This document shows, piece by piece, positions 1-11,992 of a stretch of DNA of 64,000 nt. Numbering within the stretch: the first letter of the stretch is position 1; every line of letters begins with the position of its first letter. This DNA comes from Ectothiorhodospira shaposhnikovii (GTDB lineage Bacteria; Pseudomonadota; Gammaproteobacteria; Ectothiorhodospirales; Ectothiorhodospiraceae): positions 82,165 to 146,164 of the forward strand of contig NZ_NRSM01000007.1 in assembly GCF_016584105.1 (NCBI RefSeq). The letters run 5' to 3'. A program made the position numbers and the translations under genes. Under the pieces are notes generated by a model. It saw only the letters and a list, made by a program, of their open reading frames with translations, ran no database searches and had not been told where the DNA came from.

Positions 1-325
1 AGGCCTCCATGGACATGAGCGGATTGGGAATGCGATCAAAAGCCCGGCCCACGGTGGTGGCCAGCACCAGATCACGAATCTGCGAGGTACCGATCACGGT
101 AACGGCACGGGAGATGGTTTCCACCCGATGGGACAGGCCGTAAAAGGGGCTGTTGGCCAGTTGCAGCAGGCGAATGGTCAGCGCCGGGTCCTGACTGATC
201 AGGCGACCGATATCCGCCGCGGTACTTTCCGGATCATTGACCATGGCATTCAGGCGCACCGCCACTGCCGGCAACGAAACCAGCCCCGTGGATTCTTCCA
301 CCAGTTGTTCAATACTGAGCGACAT
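1..325 (-). CDS. HDOD domain protein (partial, runs off the left edge)
   Basis: The first 108 residues are visible, read from an ATG at 325. They contain the helical hallmarks of an HDOD domain: a 'LPAVAVRLNAMV' helix, 'ISQDPALTIRLLQLANSPFYG' split over two helices, and 'ISRAVTVIGTSQIRDL'. HDOD proteins are HD-like output domains, often without the metal-binding residues, used in bacterial signalling. The gene lies 67 bases downstream of a response-regulator gene on the same strand, so the two probably form a signalling operon. The C-terminal half and any fused domain lie outside the window, so the exact role cannot be named. Confidence 0.85.
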   Translation of the reverse strand, partial: MSLSIEQLVEESTGLVSLPAVAVRLNAMVNDPESTAADIGRLISQDPALTIRLLQLANSPFYGLSHRVETISRAVTVIGTSQIRDLVLATTVGRAFDRIPNPLMSMEA

Positions 326-392
326 GATCACCCCCGAAGTGACTGCTTGCCTATCATACACCCAGAAGCCCGGGTGGCCACGGCATCGCTGG

Positions 393-1733
393 CTACCCCA
401 GCACGGTTCCCAACCAGAAAGCCAAACCAATGGTCAATACCACCCCAGTCACGCCAATCAGCCAGAGCCGCCTGCGGCGCACTCGACTACGCTCCAACTC
501 CCAGCGCACCACCGACTCGGATCCCTTGTGTTGTCTCTCGCTCCTGGGCGCATCTTCCTCGGGCTTCGGCGACGCCCCCCCCATGACGGGGATTTCCGGT
601 ACCACCGGCTCCGGTTCATTGGATTCTTCCCGAAGGGAGGCCTCGGCAGACTGCTCCAGCAACTGGGAAAGCCGCTTTTCCAGTTGCTGGCAGTGATCCT
701 CAAGCTGATTTTCGCGCTCTCGGGCAGCGGCACGGAGACGGTTGACTTCCGCTCTCGCTGAATTCGCTTCATCCCGGGCCTTGGCAAGGGCGGACTCAGC
801 CTCCTCCAGGCGCCCGCTGACACCAAGCAGTTCATCCTCGGCCTGCAATCTTGCCAGCTCCGCCGCCTTGATACGGGCGTCCATATTGGCCGCATCACGG
901 TCCGAGGCACGGGCCTGAAGCTCCGTACAGGTACGTTCCGCCGATGCTGCGCGCTCCCGGGTCTGATTCAGTTCCGTCAGGGCCTGCTCCAGATCCCGGT
1001 TCAATCCATGGATGCGGGCATCCAGTTCGTTGTTGCGCGCCTGCTCCTTTTCCAGCTGGGATGACAGCCTGCTTTCCGTGGCACGGACCGTTTTCAACGT
1101 CTGCTCCAGCTGCTTGAGGCGTACCTGCACCTCCCGCTCATCCGAAGTCTGCTGTCGAAGCATCAACTCGGTACGGAGCTGCTTGAGATCCTTTTCAAGT
1201 TGATCACGATCTATTTCAAGCTGTTCACGGTCCTTGAGAGCGCTCGCAGTCTGGGCAAGGGCCTGAGCAAGCTGTTCACGCAAGGCATTCAATTCATCCC
1301 TTGCGCCGGGGGCATGGGCCGTGGAAGATACAGCGGCCAGCCGTGCCTTCAGCAATTGATCCGTGATCCTGAGAACCTCTTCCCCCCGAAACGGCTTTTT
1401 CAACAGCTCATTTGCCCCGCACTCCCTGATCCGTTGCAGGGTTCCCACATCATCCTCATTACCGGTGACCACGACCACCGGAAGACCACTGACGCGGGCG
1501 ATCTGACTCTCGCGAATCCGCTTGAGCAATCCGTAACCGTCAAGCCTGGGCATGGACAGGTCAGTGAATACACAGGCGACGGCAGGCTCGCTCTCCAGCA
1601 ACACCCAGGCAGCTTCCCCATCTTCGGCCTCGACCACCGGGTAACGGTTGCCGAGAATCTTGTTCAATGCCTGCCGCATGACTCTGGAGTCATCCACCAC
1701 CAGAATCATGGGCGCATTAGCTAAAGAACTCAT
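393..1733 (-). CDS. Membrane-anchored response regulator with long coiled coil
   Basis: This 446-residue protein starts with a CheY-like receiver domain (about residues 8-125): acidic pair in 'VVDDS', phospho-acceptor Asp58 in 'FTDLSMP', Lys in 'LLKKPF'. A long charged coiled coil follows (about 150-370), then a Pro/Glu-rich stretch and a C-terminal transmembrane helix ('LWLIGVTGVVLTIGLAFWLG'). No DNA-binding, kinase or GGDEF output domain is visible. I place the start at 1733 because an AGGAG lies 9 bases upstream; an in-frame ATG 45 bases earlier has no such site. The protein probably tethers receiver-controlled coiled coils to the inner membrane, perhaps as a scaffold. It sits upstream of the HDOD gene on the same strand. 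Function is otherwise unknown. Confidence 0.85.
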   Translation of the reverse strand: MSSLANAPMILVVDDSRVMRQALNKILGNRYPVVEAEDGEAAWVLLESEPAVACVFTDLSMPRLDGYGLLKRIRESQIARVSGLPVVVVTGNEDDVGTLQRIRECGANELLKKPFRGEEVLRITDQLLKARLAAVSSTAHAPGARDELNALREQLAQALAQTASALKDREQLEIDRDQLEKDLKQLRTELMLRQQTSDEREVQVRLKQLEQTLKTVRATESRLSSQLEKEQARNNELDARIHGLNRDLEQALTELNQTRERAASAERTCTELQARASDRDAANMDARIKAAELARLQAEDELLGVSGRLEEAESALAKARDEANSARAEVNRLRAAARERENQLEDHCQQLEKRLSQLLEQSAEASLREESNEPEPVVPEIPVMGGASPKPEEDAPRSERQHKGSESVVRWELERSRVRRRRLWLIGVTGVVLTIGLAFWLGTVLG

Positions 1734-1914
1734 TGATTCTTTCTCCTGCCCTGGCATGGCCATCGGTCGTGTATTCATGCTTCAGTTTAGCGCCTGAGGC
1801 TTCAGGATACCTTGCCAACTGGTCAGAACACGACATCCTTCCGTCGGTCCCTTGATCCCTCGGGCCACTCAAGCCATCATCCAGACAGCCATCACCTCCC
1901 AAGGGAAGCGCGAC

Positions 1915-2610
1915 ATGACGGAAACAATCGTGATCACGGGTGCCAACCGGGGCATCGGCCTGATGTTCGTACAGCAGTATGCGGAGGCGGGTGCCCGGGT
2001 GCTGGCCGCCTGCCGCCACCCGGAGCAGGCCCGGGAGCTGAGCCGGTTAGCCGCCAAGACCCGGGGCCGGGTCAGCGTACACCCCATGGATGTCACCAAT
2101 CCCGTGCAGGTCCGGGCGCTGACGGGCACCCTGACGGAGACGCCGGTGGACATCCTGATCAACAATGCCGGCAGCTATGGTCCCGCAAGTGCCTTCGGCA
2201 ACACGGACGTGGAAGGCTGGCTGGAGACCTTCCGGATCAATACCGTGGCGCCGCTGAAGATCATGGAGGCCCTGGTGGAGCCAGTGGCGTCCAGCCGGCG
2301 GCGCCTGATGGTGAACATCTCCAGCAAGATGGGCAGCATGGCGGACAACGGTTCCGGCGGCGCCTACATCTACCGCTCCACCAAGGCGGCCCTGAACGCG
2401 ATCACCGTCAGTGCGGCGCGCGACCTCAAGGCACGGGGCATCACGGTGGCGGCCCTGCATCCCGGCTGGGTACAGACGGACATGGGCGGGCCCAATGCGG
2501 AAATCACCACGGAGCAGAGCGTGACCGCCATGCGTCAGACCATCAGCCATCTCACCCTGGCGGACAGCGGCCGTTTCATCGACATCGACGGCAGCGACAT
2601 CCCTTGGTGA
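1915..2610 (+). CDS. Short-chain dehydrogenase/reductase (SDR)
   Basis: This 231-residue classical SDR has the NAD(P)-binding 'TGANRGIG' at residues 8-15, the 'NNAG' motif and the catalytic Tyr-X3-Lys in 'YRSTK', preceded by the conserved Ser in 'NISSKMGS'. The family reduces or oxidises carbonyl or alcohol substrates; the substrate cannot be read from sequence. The start at 1915 follows an AGGGAAG ribosome site; longer in-frame starts would add residues not seen in the family. It is transcribed away from the response-regulator gene and is followed after 4 bases by the FKBP gene, so they are probably co-transcribed. Confidence 0.88.
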   Translation: MTETIVITGANRGIGLMFVQQYAEAGARVLAACRHPEQARELSRLAAKTRGRVSVHPMDVTNPVQVRALTGTLTETPVDILINNAGSYGPASAFGNTDVEGWLETFRINTVAPLKIMEALVEPVASSRRRLMVNISSKMGSMADNGSGGAYIYRSTKAALNAITVSAARDLKARGITVAALHPGWVQTDMGGPNAEITTEQSVTAMRQTISHLTLADSGRFIDIDGSDIPW

Positions 2611-2614
2611 TCCG

Positions 2615-3196
2615 GTGCTGAGTCTGCTGCGCAACGTGCTGTTCCTGGCGGCCCTGAGCCTGGTGATGCTGGTGGCCCTGTTTCTGGGCGCCCGCAGTTG
2701 CGGACTGACGCCGGAACAGGCCGAGGAAGCCCGCCTGCTGGTGGAGATGAACATCGAGGACGGCGAGGCCTATCGCAGCCGCAACGGCCGGCGGGACGGC
2801 GTGGTGACCCTGTCCAGCGGCCTGCAGGTGGAGATGCTGGCCCGGGGTGACGGACCCGTGCCGACCCTGGAAGACCAGGTAGTGGTGCATTACCGGGGCC
2901 TGCACCTGGACGGACGGGTGTTCGACAGCTCCCATCGCCGGGCGGTGCCGTCGGTGGTGGCGGTGCGGGATACGATCCCGGGCTGGCGGGAGGCCCTGGT
3001 GAACATGCCCGCGGGCAGCCGGGCCCGGCTGGTGGTTCCCCACTGGCTGGCCTATGGCGAGGGACGGGCCGGGGCCGTCATCGGGCCGGGAGAGACCCTG
3101 ATCTTCGAACTGGAACTGCTGGAGGTGCTGGTCCCCGGCGAACCGGAAGATCCGCCGACGGATCCCATGCAGCAGACGGTTCCGGGGATCGGCTGA
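2615..3196 (+). CDS. Membrane-anchored FKBP-type peptidyl-prolyl isomerase
   Basis: The 193-residue product begins with a GTG codon and a hydrophobic N-terminal segment ('LFLAALSLVMLVALFLGAR'), which acts as a signal anchor and places the rest in the periplasm. Residues about 60-170 form an FKBP domain: 'VVVHYRGLHLDGRVFDSS', 'PGWREALVNMPAGSRARLVVP' split across strand and helix, 'AYGEGRA...IGPGETLIFELELL'. FKBPs catalyse cis-trans isomerisation of proline bonds during folding. The protein lacks the long N-terminal dimerisation domain of FkpA/Mip-type proteins. It follows the SDR gene by 4 bases and converges on the nitrilase-fusion gene. Confidence 0.88.
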   Translation: MLSLLRNVLFLAALSLVMLVALFLGARSCGLTPEQAEEARLLVEMNIEDGEAYRSRNGRRDGVVTLSSGLQVEMLARGDGPVPTLEDQVVVHYRGLHLDGRVFDSSHRRAVPSVVAVRDTIPGWREALVNMPAGSRARLVVPHWLAYGEGRAGAVIGPGETLIFELELLEVLVPGEPEDPPTDPMQQTVPGIG

Positions 3197-3211
3197 GCCG
3201 CCCCGTCGTCC

Positions 3212-4753
3212 TCAGCGTTTCCAGCGCACCTCGTACAGATCCAGCCGCCGGTCCACCAGGTTGCGCACGGCCCCGTGGGTGCGCAGTTCCTTGAGATTGT
3301 CCAGATCCAGGTCGGCGATCAGGGTCATCTCGGTGTTGGGGGTGGCCTCGGCGGCCACCGCGTCATGGGGGAAGGCGAAGTCCGACGGGGTGAACACCGC
3401 CGCCTGGGAATACTGCATGTCCATGTTCTCCACCTTCGGCAGGTTGCCCACGCTGCCGGAGATGACCACATAGCACTCGTTCTCGATGGCCCGGGCCTGG
3501 GCGCAGCGACGCACCCGCAGGTAGGCGTTCTTGGTGTCGGTCCAGAACGGCACGAACAGGATCTGCAGGCCCTGGTCCGCCAGCAGGCGGGGCAGTTCGG
3601 GAAACTCCACGTCGTAGCAGATCAGGATGCCGATCTTGCCGAAGTCGGTCTCGAAGATGCGAACCTTGTCGCCGCCCTTCAGGCCCCAGTAGGATCGCTC
3701 GTCCGGGGTGATGTGCAGCTTGTACTGCTTGTCCCAGCTGCCGTCCCGGCGGCACAGGTAGGAGACGTTGCGCAGTTCCCGGCCATCGTACTCGGGCATG
3801 CTGCCGGCGATGATGTTGATGTTGTAGGCCAGGGCCAGGTTGACCATCTCCTGGCGCAGGGTGTCGGTGTAGTCGGCCAGATGACGCACCGCCTCGGCGG
3901 TGTTGTCCTGGTTGAACTGGCCCATCAGCGGACCATTGAAGAATTCCGGAAACAGCACCACGTCGGCCTGATAGCCGGACACCGCGTCGACGAAATATTC
4001 CACCTGCTGCAGCAGTTCGTCGAGGGATTTCAGCGGCCGCATCTGCCATTGCACCGCCCCCACCCGCACCACCTGCTTGGTGGCGCCGATCAGGGTTTCC
4101 TTCTCCTCGTAGTAGATGTTGATCCACTCCAGCAGGGTGGCGTAGGCGTGGGATTCCTTGTCGTCGGGCAGGTAGTCGTTGATGATCCTGCGCACGTGGA
4201 AGTCGTTGGACAGCTGGAAGGTGAGCACCGGGTCGGTGACCTCATGGGACTTCACCAACTCCACATACTGCTGGGGGCTCATCTCCTCCCGGTAACGGGC
4301 ATAGCCGGGGATGCGGCCGCCGGCGACGATGGCCCGCAGATTGAGCTTTTCGCACAGTTCCTTGCGGGCGTCGTAGAGACGGCGCCCCAGGCGCATGCCC
4401 CGGTATTCCGGGTCCACGAACACGTCCACGCCGTAGAGGGTGTCGCCGTCCGGGTCATGGGTGGTGAGAAAGCCCTTGCCGGTGATCTCCCAGTATTTGT
4501 GACGATCGCCCCAGCGCCGGTAGTCCACGATCAGGCTGATGGCCGCCGCCACCACCCGGCCGTTGTCCTCGATGCAGATCTGGCCTTCGGGAAAGCGCTG
4601 GATCTGGGATTCGAACTGCTCCCGACTCCAGGCGCCGTCCAGGTTGGGATAGACAGCCTCCATGATGAGATGGATGTCGTCGTAATCGGCCAGACAGGTG
4701 TTGCGCAGAAGCAGGCGATGCGAGTCGTATTCCGTGTCGCGGGACTCAGGCAT
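3212..4753 (-). CDS. GNAT acetyltransferase fused to carbon-nitrogen hydrolase
   Basis: This 513-residue fusion has an N-terminal GNAT acyltransferase domain (about 10-200; acetyl-CoA-binding 'VDPEYRGMRLGRRLYDAR') and a C-terminal nitrilase-superfamily amidase domain (about 228-500). The nitrilase triad is visible: Glu in 'VLFPEFFNG', Lys in 'QYKLHITPDE' and Cys in 'ILICYDVEFPEL'. The same two-domain architecture is found as a conserved family in other bacteria, but its substrate is not established. It starts 35 bases after the metH stop on the same strand and may be co-transcribed with metH. Confidence 0.9.
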   Translation of the reverse strand: MPESRDTEYDSHRLLLRNTCLADYDDIHLIMEAVYPNLDGAWSREQFESQIQRFPEGQICIEDNGRVVAAAISLIVDYRRWGDRHKYWEITGKGFLTTHDPDGDTLYGVDVFVDPEYRGMRLGRRLYDARKELCEKLNLRAIVAGGRIPGYARYREEMSPQQYVELVKSHEVTDPVLTFQLSNDFHVRRIINDYLPDDKESHAYATLLEWINIYYEEKETLIGATKQVVRVGAVQWQMRPLKSLDELLQQVEYFVDAVSGYQADVVLFPEFFNGPLMGQFNQDNTAEAVRHLADYTDTLRQEMVNLALAYNINIIAGSMPEYDGRELRNVSYLCRRDGSWDKQYKLHITPDERSYWGLKGGDKVRIFETDFGKIGILICYDVEFPELPRLLADQGLQILFVPFWTDTKNAYLRVRRCAQARAIENECYVVISGSVGNLPKVENMDMQYSQAAVFTPSDFAFPHDAVAAEATPNTEMTLIADLDLDNLKELRTHGAVRNLVDRRLDLYEVRWKR

Positions 4754-4788
4754 GGGGACTCCGATGGATAGGACGATGTGAACGGGGC

Positions 4789-8556
<3,768 letters not shown>

Positions 8557-8866
8557 CTATCCGGTTGCATCAAAGTTTTTCAGCATAACATGCCTGCTGT
8601 CGGCATTTCCCCGACCTGCCCTGAGAGATGGAAGCAGCCTCTCCCAACGGTCACCGCGGAGCGACCGTGTCCACCGATACTGACTCAGATCATGGATTGA
8701 CATCCATCAACAATCTAAGCTTATTCCCATGGTTAAAGGGCGTCTGTTGGGTCTCTTGGTCCTTGACCATTTACCCGTCACGTTTGCGGGTTTCAATCCT
8801 CACACAATATCTGGCCGCCATTGGTGGCCTTTTTTTTAGCCTGGTGCTGATCTGGACAAACACACC
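8557..8866. other. Divergent intergenic region between metH and bpt
   Basis: This 310-base region must hold the metH promoter (minus) and the bpt promoter (plus). On the plus strand it contains a TTGACA at 8697-8702 inside a small inverted repeat (ATGGAT/ATCCAT). A potential stem pairs 8729-8739 with 8761-8770, and a strong rho-independent terminator lies at 8813-8837. On the minus strand several short hairpins are possible in the metH leader. I looked for cobalamin, SAM and SAH riboswitch signatures and did not find convincing ones. Confidence 0.6.
8813..8837 (+). terminator. Rho-independent terminator just upstream of bpt
   Basis: A GC-rich stem (GGCCGC paired with GTGGCC, one G-U pair, short loop) is followed directly by eight T residues on the plus strand. 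It lies 30 bases before the bpt start codon, with no upstream plus-strand gene it could serve. It therefore either ends a short independent RNA or attenuates bpt. Confidence 0.75.
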
Positions 8867-9589
8867 GTGTCCCTGCATGAATCTCTGATATTTTTTGCAA
8901 CCGCACCTGACAGCTGCCCATACATGAAAGGCGGCAAGATGGTCAGTCTGTTTGCCGATCCGGGTGGGCCGATGAATGCCGCCGTCTACGGCGAATTGCT
9001 CCATCACGGCTTTAGACGTAGCGGAAATCACGTGTACCGTCATCAATGCCCGCAATGCCGGGCCTGCATTCCCTATCGCATACCCGTGTCCCGATTCAAA
9101 CCGGACCGAAGCCAGCGGCGTACAGCCACACTGAACCGGGACCTTGCCGTACGAATCCGGGAGGCCAGTTATGACCCGGAACACTTTGCGCTTTACGCGA
9201 CTTACGTGAATCACCGGCACAAAGGCGGAGGAATGGATAATCCGACGGAGGAAAGCTACCGGGGATTCGTGACCAGCCAGTGGTGCTGTACCTGGCTGGT
9301 GGAGTTCAGGGACGGGGACAGGCTATTGGGCGTCGCCGTTATCGACCGCGTGCCCGATGCGCTGTCGGCGGTCTATACCTTCTTCGACCCTGAGTTTCAC
9401 CATCGCGGCCTGGGCACCCTGGCGGTGCTGTGGCAGATTCAGCGGGCCCGGGAGGAAGGATTATCCTTTGTTTATCTGGGCTACTGGAATGCCAGGAGCC
9501 CCAAGATGGCATACAAGCACCGGTTCCAGCCCGGCGAGGGGCTGGTGAACGGCATCTGGCGATCCGTGGGCCAGGTCGTGTCGCGTTAA
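8867..9589 (+). CDS. bpt: Aspartate/glutamate leucyltransferase (arginyltransferase family)
   Basis: This 240-residue protein belongs to the bacterial Bpt/Ate1-like family, which transfers Leu from Leu-tRNA to N-terminal Asp or Glu and marks the protein for ClpS/ClpAP degradation (N-degron pathway). Typical features are the N-terminal 'PCPYM'-like segment (here 'DSCPYMKGGKMVSLFADP'), the 'CPQCRACIPYRIPV' cysteine cluster, and the GNAT-like C-terminal fold 'DALSAVYTFFDPEFHHRGLG' with 'YLGYWNARSPKMAYK' near the end. A GTG start at 8867 aligns with the family's N terminus. No strong ribosome site is visible. Confidence 0.92.
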   Translation: MSLHESLIFFATAPDSCPYMKGGKMVSLFADPGGPMNAAVYGELLHHGFRRSGNHVYRHQCPQCRACIPYRIPVSRFKPDRSQRRTATLNRDLAVRIREASYDPEHFALYATYVNHRHKGGGMDNPTEESYRGFVTSQWCCTWLVEFRDGDRLLGVAVIDRVPDALSAVYTFFDPEFHHRGLGTLAVLWQIQRAREEGLSFVYLGYWNARSPKMAYKHRFQPGEGLVNGIWRSVGQVVSR

Positions 9590-9619
9590 ATCACGCGCCA
9601 CGACTTTCCGGCCGCCCCA

Positions 9620-10384
9620 TCAGGGGTTGAGGATGGCCAGGGCTTCGGCATGGAGTTCGGGGGTCGCGGCCGCCAGGACAGAGGTGGTTTCCAGGCTGAC
9701 CGGGCCACCCTGAAGATCCGTAAAGATCCCGCCCGCCTCGCGCACGATCACCGTTAACGCCGCGATATCCAGGATATTGACGTCCGATTCAACCACCAGA
9801 TCTATCCGTCCGGAGGCCAGAAGGTGATAGTGGTAAAAATCCCCATAGCCCCGCGTGCGGTTCACTCTTGCCACGATCTGCGCCAGCCCTTGCCAGCCTG
9901 GGCCTCCAGCCAGGGTCTTCACATTGCCGATGGACAGGGTTGCCGCCTCCAGGCTACGGATGTCACTGACCCGGATGGCCTCCCCCGCCAGAAAAGCCCC
10001 TGCCCCCACCTCGGCATAGGCCATTTCCTCGAATTCGGGGGCATTGGACACCCCAATGACCAGTTCCCCACGGTGACGCAGGGCAATCTGGGTCGAGAAA
10101 AAGGGATAACGACGGACAAAGCTCTTGGTTCCGTCGATGGGGTCTATGAGCCAGAGATAATCGGCATCCATCCGCTCCTGACCCGTTTCTTCCCCGTAAA
10201 TACCGTGCTCTGGGAAAGCGACGGTGATGATGGATTTGATGGCCTTTTCCGACTCCAGATCGGCCACCGTCACCGGGGTCATGTCCTGCTTGATCTCCAC
10301 GGCCACATCCTGGCGATAGTAGCGCTGGATCACGTCCTGGGCACTCAGGGCGGCGTCGATGGCGGTCTTCAGGAATGGGGTCAT
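9620..10384 (-). CDS. Inositol-monophosphatase family phosphatase (HisN-like)
   Basis: The 254-residue protein carries the metal-binding motifs of the inositol monophosphatase superfamily: 'GEETG' (site 1), 'WLIDPIDGTKSFV' (site 2) and the C-terminal 'VNILDIAALTVIVREAGG' (site 3). The family dephosphorylates small phosphorylated metabolites in a Mg-dependent way. The 'DPIDGTKSFVRRYP' context resembles histidinol-phosphatases (HisN) more than CysQ or SuhB, but substrate assignment is inference. The start at 10384 has a GGGAG site 6 bases upstream. It lies downstream of the histidine-phosphatase gene on the same strand. Confidence 0.88.
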   Translation of the reverse strand: MTPFLKTAIDAALSAQDVIQRYYRQDVAVEIKQDMTPVTVADLESEKAIKSIITVAFPEHGIYGEETGQERMDADYLWLIDPIDGTKSFVRRYPFFSTQIALRHRGELVIGVSNAPEFEEMAYAEVGAGAFLAGEAIRVSDIRSLEAATLSIGNVKTLAGGPGWQGLAQIVARVNRTRGYGDFYHYHLLASGRIDLVVESDVNILDIAALTVIVREAGGIFTDLQGGPVSLETTSVLAAATPELHAEALAILNP

Positions 10385-10450
10385 GGCATCTCCCGGCAGG
10401 CATGTAAAAGGGGGAAGATTAACATGCGCCGATGGAGATGAGGGCAATCA

Positions 10451-11053
10451 TCACAGACCGGGACGATTGACGAACTCCAGCATCATCCCCCGATCATCCT
10501 GCCTCAGACGCGTGATCCCCGCATAGGGGACCCTGATGCGATACATGGCCTCGGTAGGGACATCCAGCACATGACAGATGGCGGCCCGAATGACGCCGGC
10601 ATGGGTCACGACAAGCAGATGCTCCCCAGCATGGCTCCGGCTCAGCTCAAGGAGCGCGGCATCGACCCGCGAACGGAACGCCTCAAGGGGCTCCGCACCC
10701 AGGGGCCTGGCATTCATGGGATCGCGAAAAAAGGCAAAAAACTCATCCGGGCTGTTCTGTCGAATATCTGCCGGTGTGCGGCCTTCCCAACTGCCAAAAC
10801 CCACTTCGCGCAGATCCGTCACCTGGGTAAGAGGCAGATTCAGGGACAGAGACAGGGACTCTGCAAACGCCAGACAGCGGCGCATGGGAGAACTCACCAC
10901 CTGATCCCAGGGCCCTGAGGTCAGTCCGCGACCTCCCACGGCCTGCCACATCTGCTCCAACCCGCACGCACTGAGCGGGTCATCCACGCCACTGCCCCGA
11001 TAGCGTTCACCGCCCGCGGGCTCGCCATGGCGTAACAAGTCAATACAGATCAT
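10451..11053 (-). CDS. Histidine phosphatase superfamily protein (CobC-like)
   Basis: This 200-residue protein opens with the catalytic 'LLRHGEP' (phospho-accepting His), followed by the second-half signatures 'SSPMRRCLAFAE' and 'VTHAGVIRAAI'. That makes it a 2-histidine, phosphoglycerate-mutase-like phosphatase. Length and 'TDLREVGFGSWEGRTPADI' resemble alpha-ribazole phosphatase CobC, but no cobalamin-synthesis genes are nearby, so the substrate is uncertain. The start at 11053 is chosen because the RHG motif then lies near the N terminus, as usual. A 13-bp hairpin lies just upstream. Confidence 0.85.
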   Translation of the reverse strand: MICIDLLRHGEPAGGERYRGSGVDDPLSACGLEQMWQAVGGRGLTSGPWDQVVSSPMRRCLAFAESLSLSLNLPLTQVTDLREVGFGSWEGRTPADIRQNSPDEFFAFFRDPMNARPLGAEPLEAFRSRVDAALLELSRSHAGEHLLVVTHAGVIRAAICHVLDVPTEAMYRIRVPYAGITRLRQDDRGMMLEFVNRPGL

Positions 11054-11068
11054 TGTGACAACACCCTG

Positions 11069-11100
11069 CCCTGCCGGGCCACTTGCATGGCCCGGCAGGG
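11069..11100 (-). terminator. Strong hairpin between ampE and the phosphatase gene
   Basis: A perfect 13-bp inverted repeat (CCCTGCCGGGCCA and its complement, 6-base loop) lies 16 bases after the ampE stop and 15 bases before the phosphatase start. No T-run follows on the minus strand, so it is not a classical terminator. It could be a partial terminator, an mRNA-stabilising stem, or a structure masking the phosphatase ribosome site, since the downstream arm ends in the AGGG next to that start. Confidence 0.6.
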
Positions 11101-11116
11101 GTTTCAATGGCGGAAA

Positions 11117-11992
11117 TCAGCCGGAAACACCCACGATGGTCAGCAGCGCCAGGATGGCCACAAAGGCGATCACGCTACGGAATACCAGGCTGGAAGCGCG
11201 CTCCACGGCGGAACGGGCCTGCAGGGGCTCCTTGAGTTCTTCCTCGCTGAGCTGGATGGCCTCGCAACCGGCGTCCCGCAACAGGGCCTCGTTCTCGTCG
11301 GCCATATTCCCCCAACTGCCCAGGATACCGGCGCGCAGAACCGGGAAGGCCCGGTCGAAACTGCCGGTGAGGGCGTAGAACAGGGCCACCAGGCGGGCGG
11401 GAATCCAGTCCAGCAATCCCTGGAGCTGGGTGGCGGCCTGCTGAAATCCATCCGGCTCTGTCCCCTTGGGGGCACGCATCAGGTTGGCCAGGCGATACAG
11501 CAAGGCGCCCACGGGTCCCAGCACCACGAACCAGAACAGGACGGCAAAGAGGCTGCTGTTGCTGCCGGTGAGCATTTTCTGCAGAACGGCACGGGCACGT
11601 TCGGCGGCATCATCCGGGACCTGATCCCCCAGCAGGTTGCGGGCGTGTTTCATCTCCCGCTCTTCGTCCTTCATGGCGCCGGCCTCCAGGAAGGCGTCCA
11701 CTTCCTTGCCCAGATTGCGGGGCCCGATACTGAACAACAATACGGCCAGGGCGATGAGCACACCGACCAGGCCGCCCAGGATCCCGCCAATGAACTGCAG
11801 AAGAATGACCAGCACCACCAGCGGGATGGCCACGGAGATGACCAGAGTGGGAGTGCCGCCAAGACCGAAGCCCTCGCAGCGTTCCCGCACCAGGGCGGTA
11901 TATCGATCCAGCCAGCTAAAGTTTCTAAGGTTTTCGACAGCACTGGTGAAGCGTTCTACAAACAGCGTGACAAGTATGATGAACAGTGACAT
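11117..11992 (-). CDS. ampE: AmpE-family inner-membrane protein
   Basis: The 291-residue protein matches the CobD/AmpE family. It has an amphipathic N terminus ('MSLFIILVTLFVERF'), membrane segments at about 50-90 ('LVISVAIPLVVLVILLQF', 'GVLIALAVLLFSIGPRN'), a central 'LFWFVVLGPVGALLYRLANLM', and a C-terminal membrane helix ending 'ALLTIVGVSG'. In enterobacteria AmpE is encoded with AmpD and is tied to sensing of cell-wall recycling and beta-lactamase induction. Here ampD lies upstream on the same strand, but separated by about 300 bases containing a palindromic repeat pair, so transcription may not be continuous. Confidence 0.9.
   Translation of the reverse strand: MSLFIILVTLFVERFTSAVENLRNFSWLDRYTALVRERCEGFGLGGTPTLVISVAIPLVVLVILLQFIGGILGGLVGVLIALAVLLFSIGPRNLGKEVDAFLEAGAMKDEEREMKHARNLLGDQVPDDAAERARAVLQKMLTGSNSSLFAVLFWFVVLGPVGALLYRLANLMRAPKGTEPDGFQQAATQLQGLLDWIPARLVALFYALTGSFDRAFPVLRAGILGSWGNMADENEALLRDAGCEAIQLSEEELKEPLQARSAVERASSLVFRSVIAFVAILALLTIVGVSG

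Noticed and set aside
8557..8866. Cobalamin, SAM or SAH riboswitch in the metH leader
   Set aside because: I looked for the B12-box and the SAH/SAM core motifs on the minus strand and found only generic short hairpins. A covariance-model search would decide.
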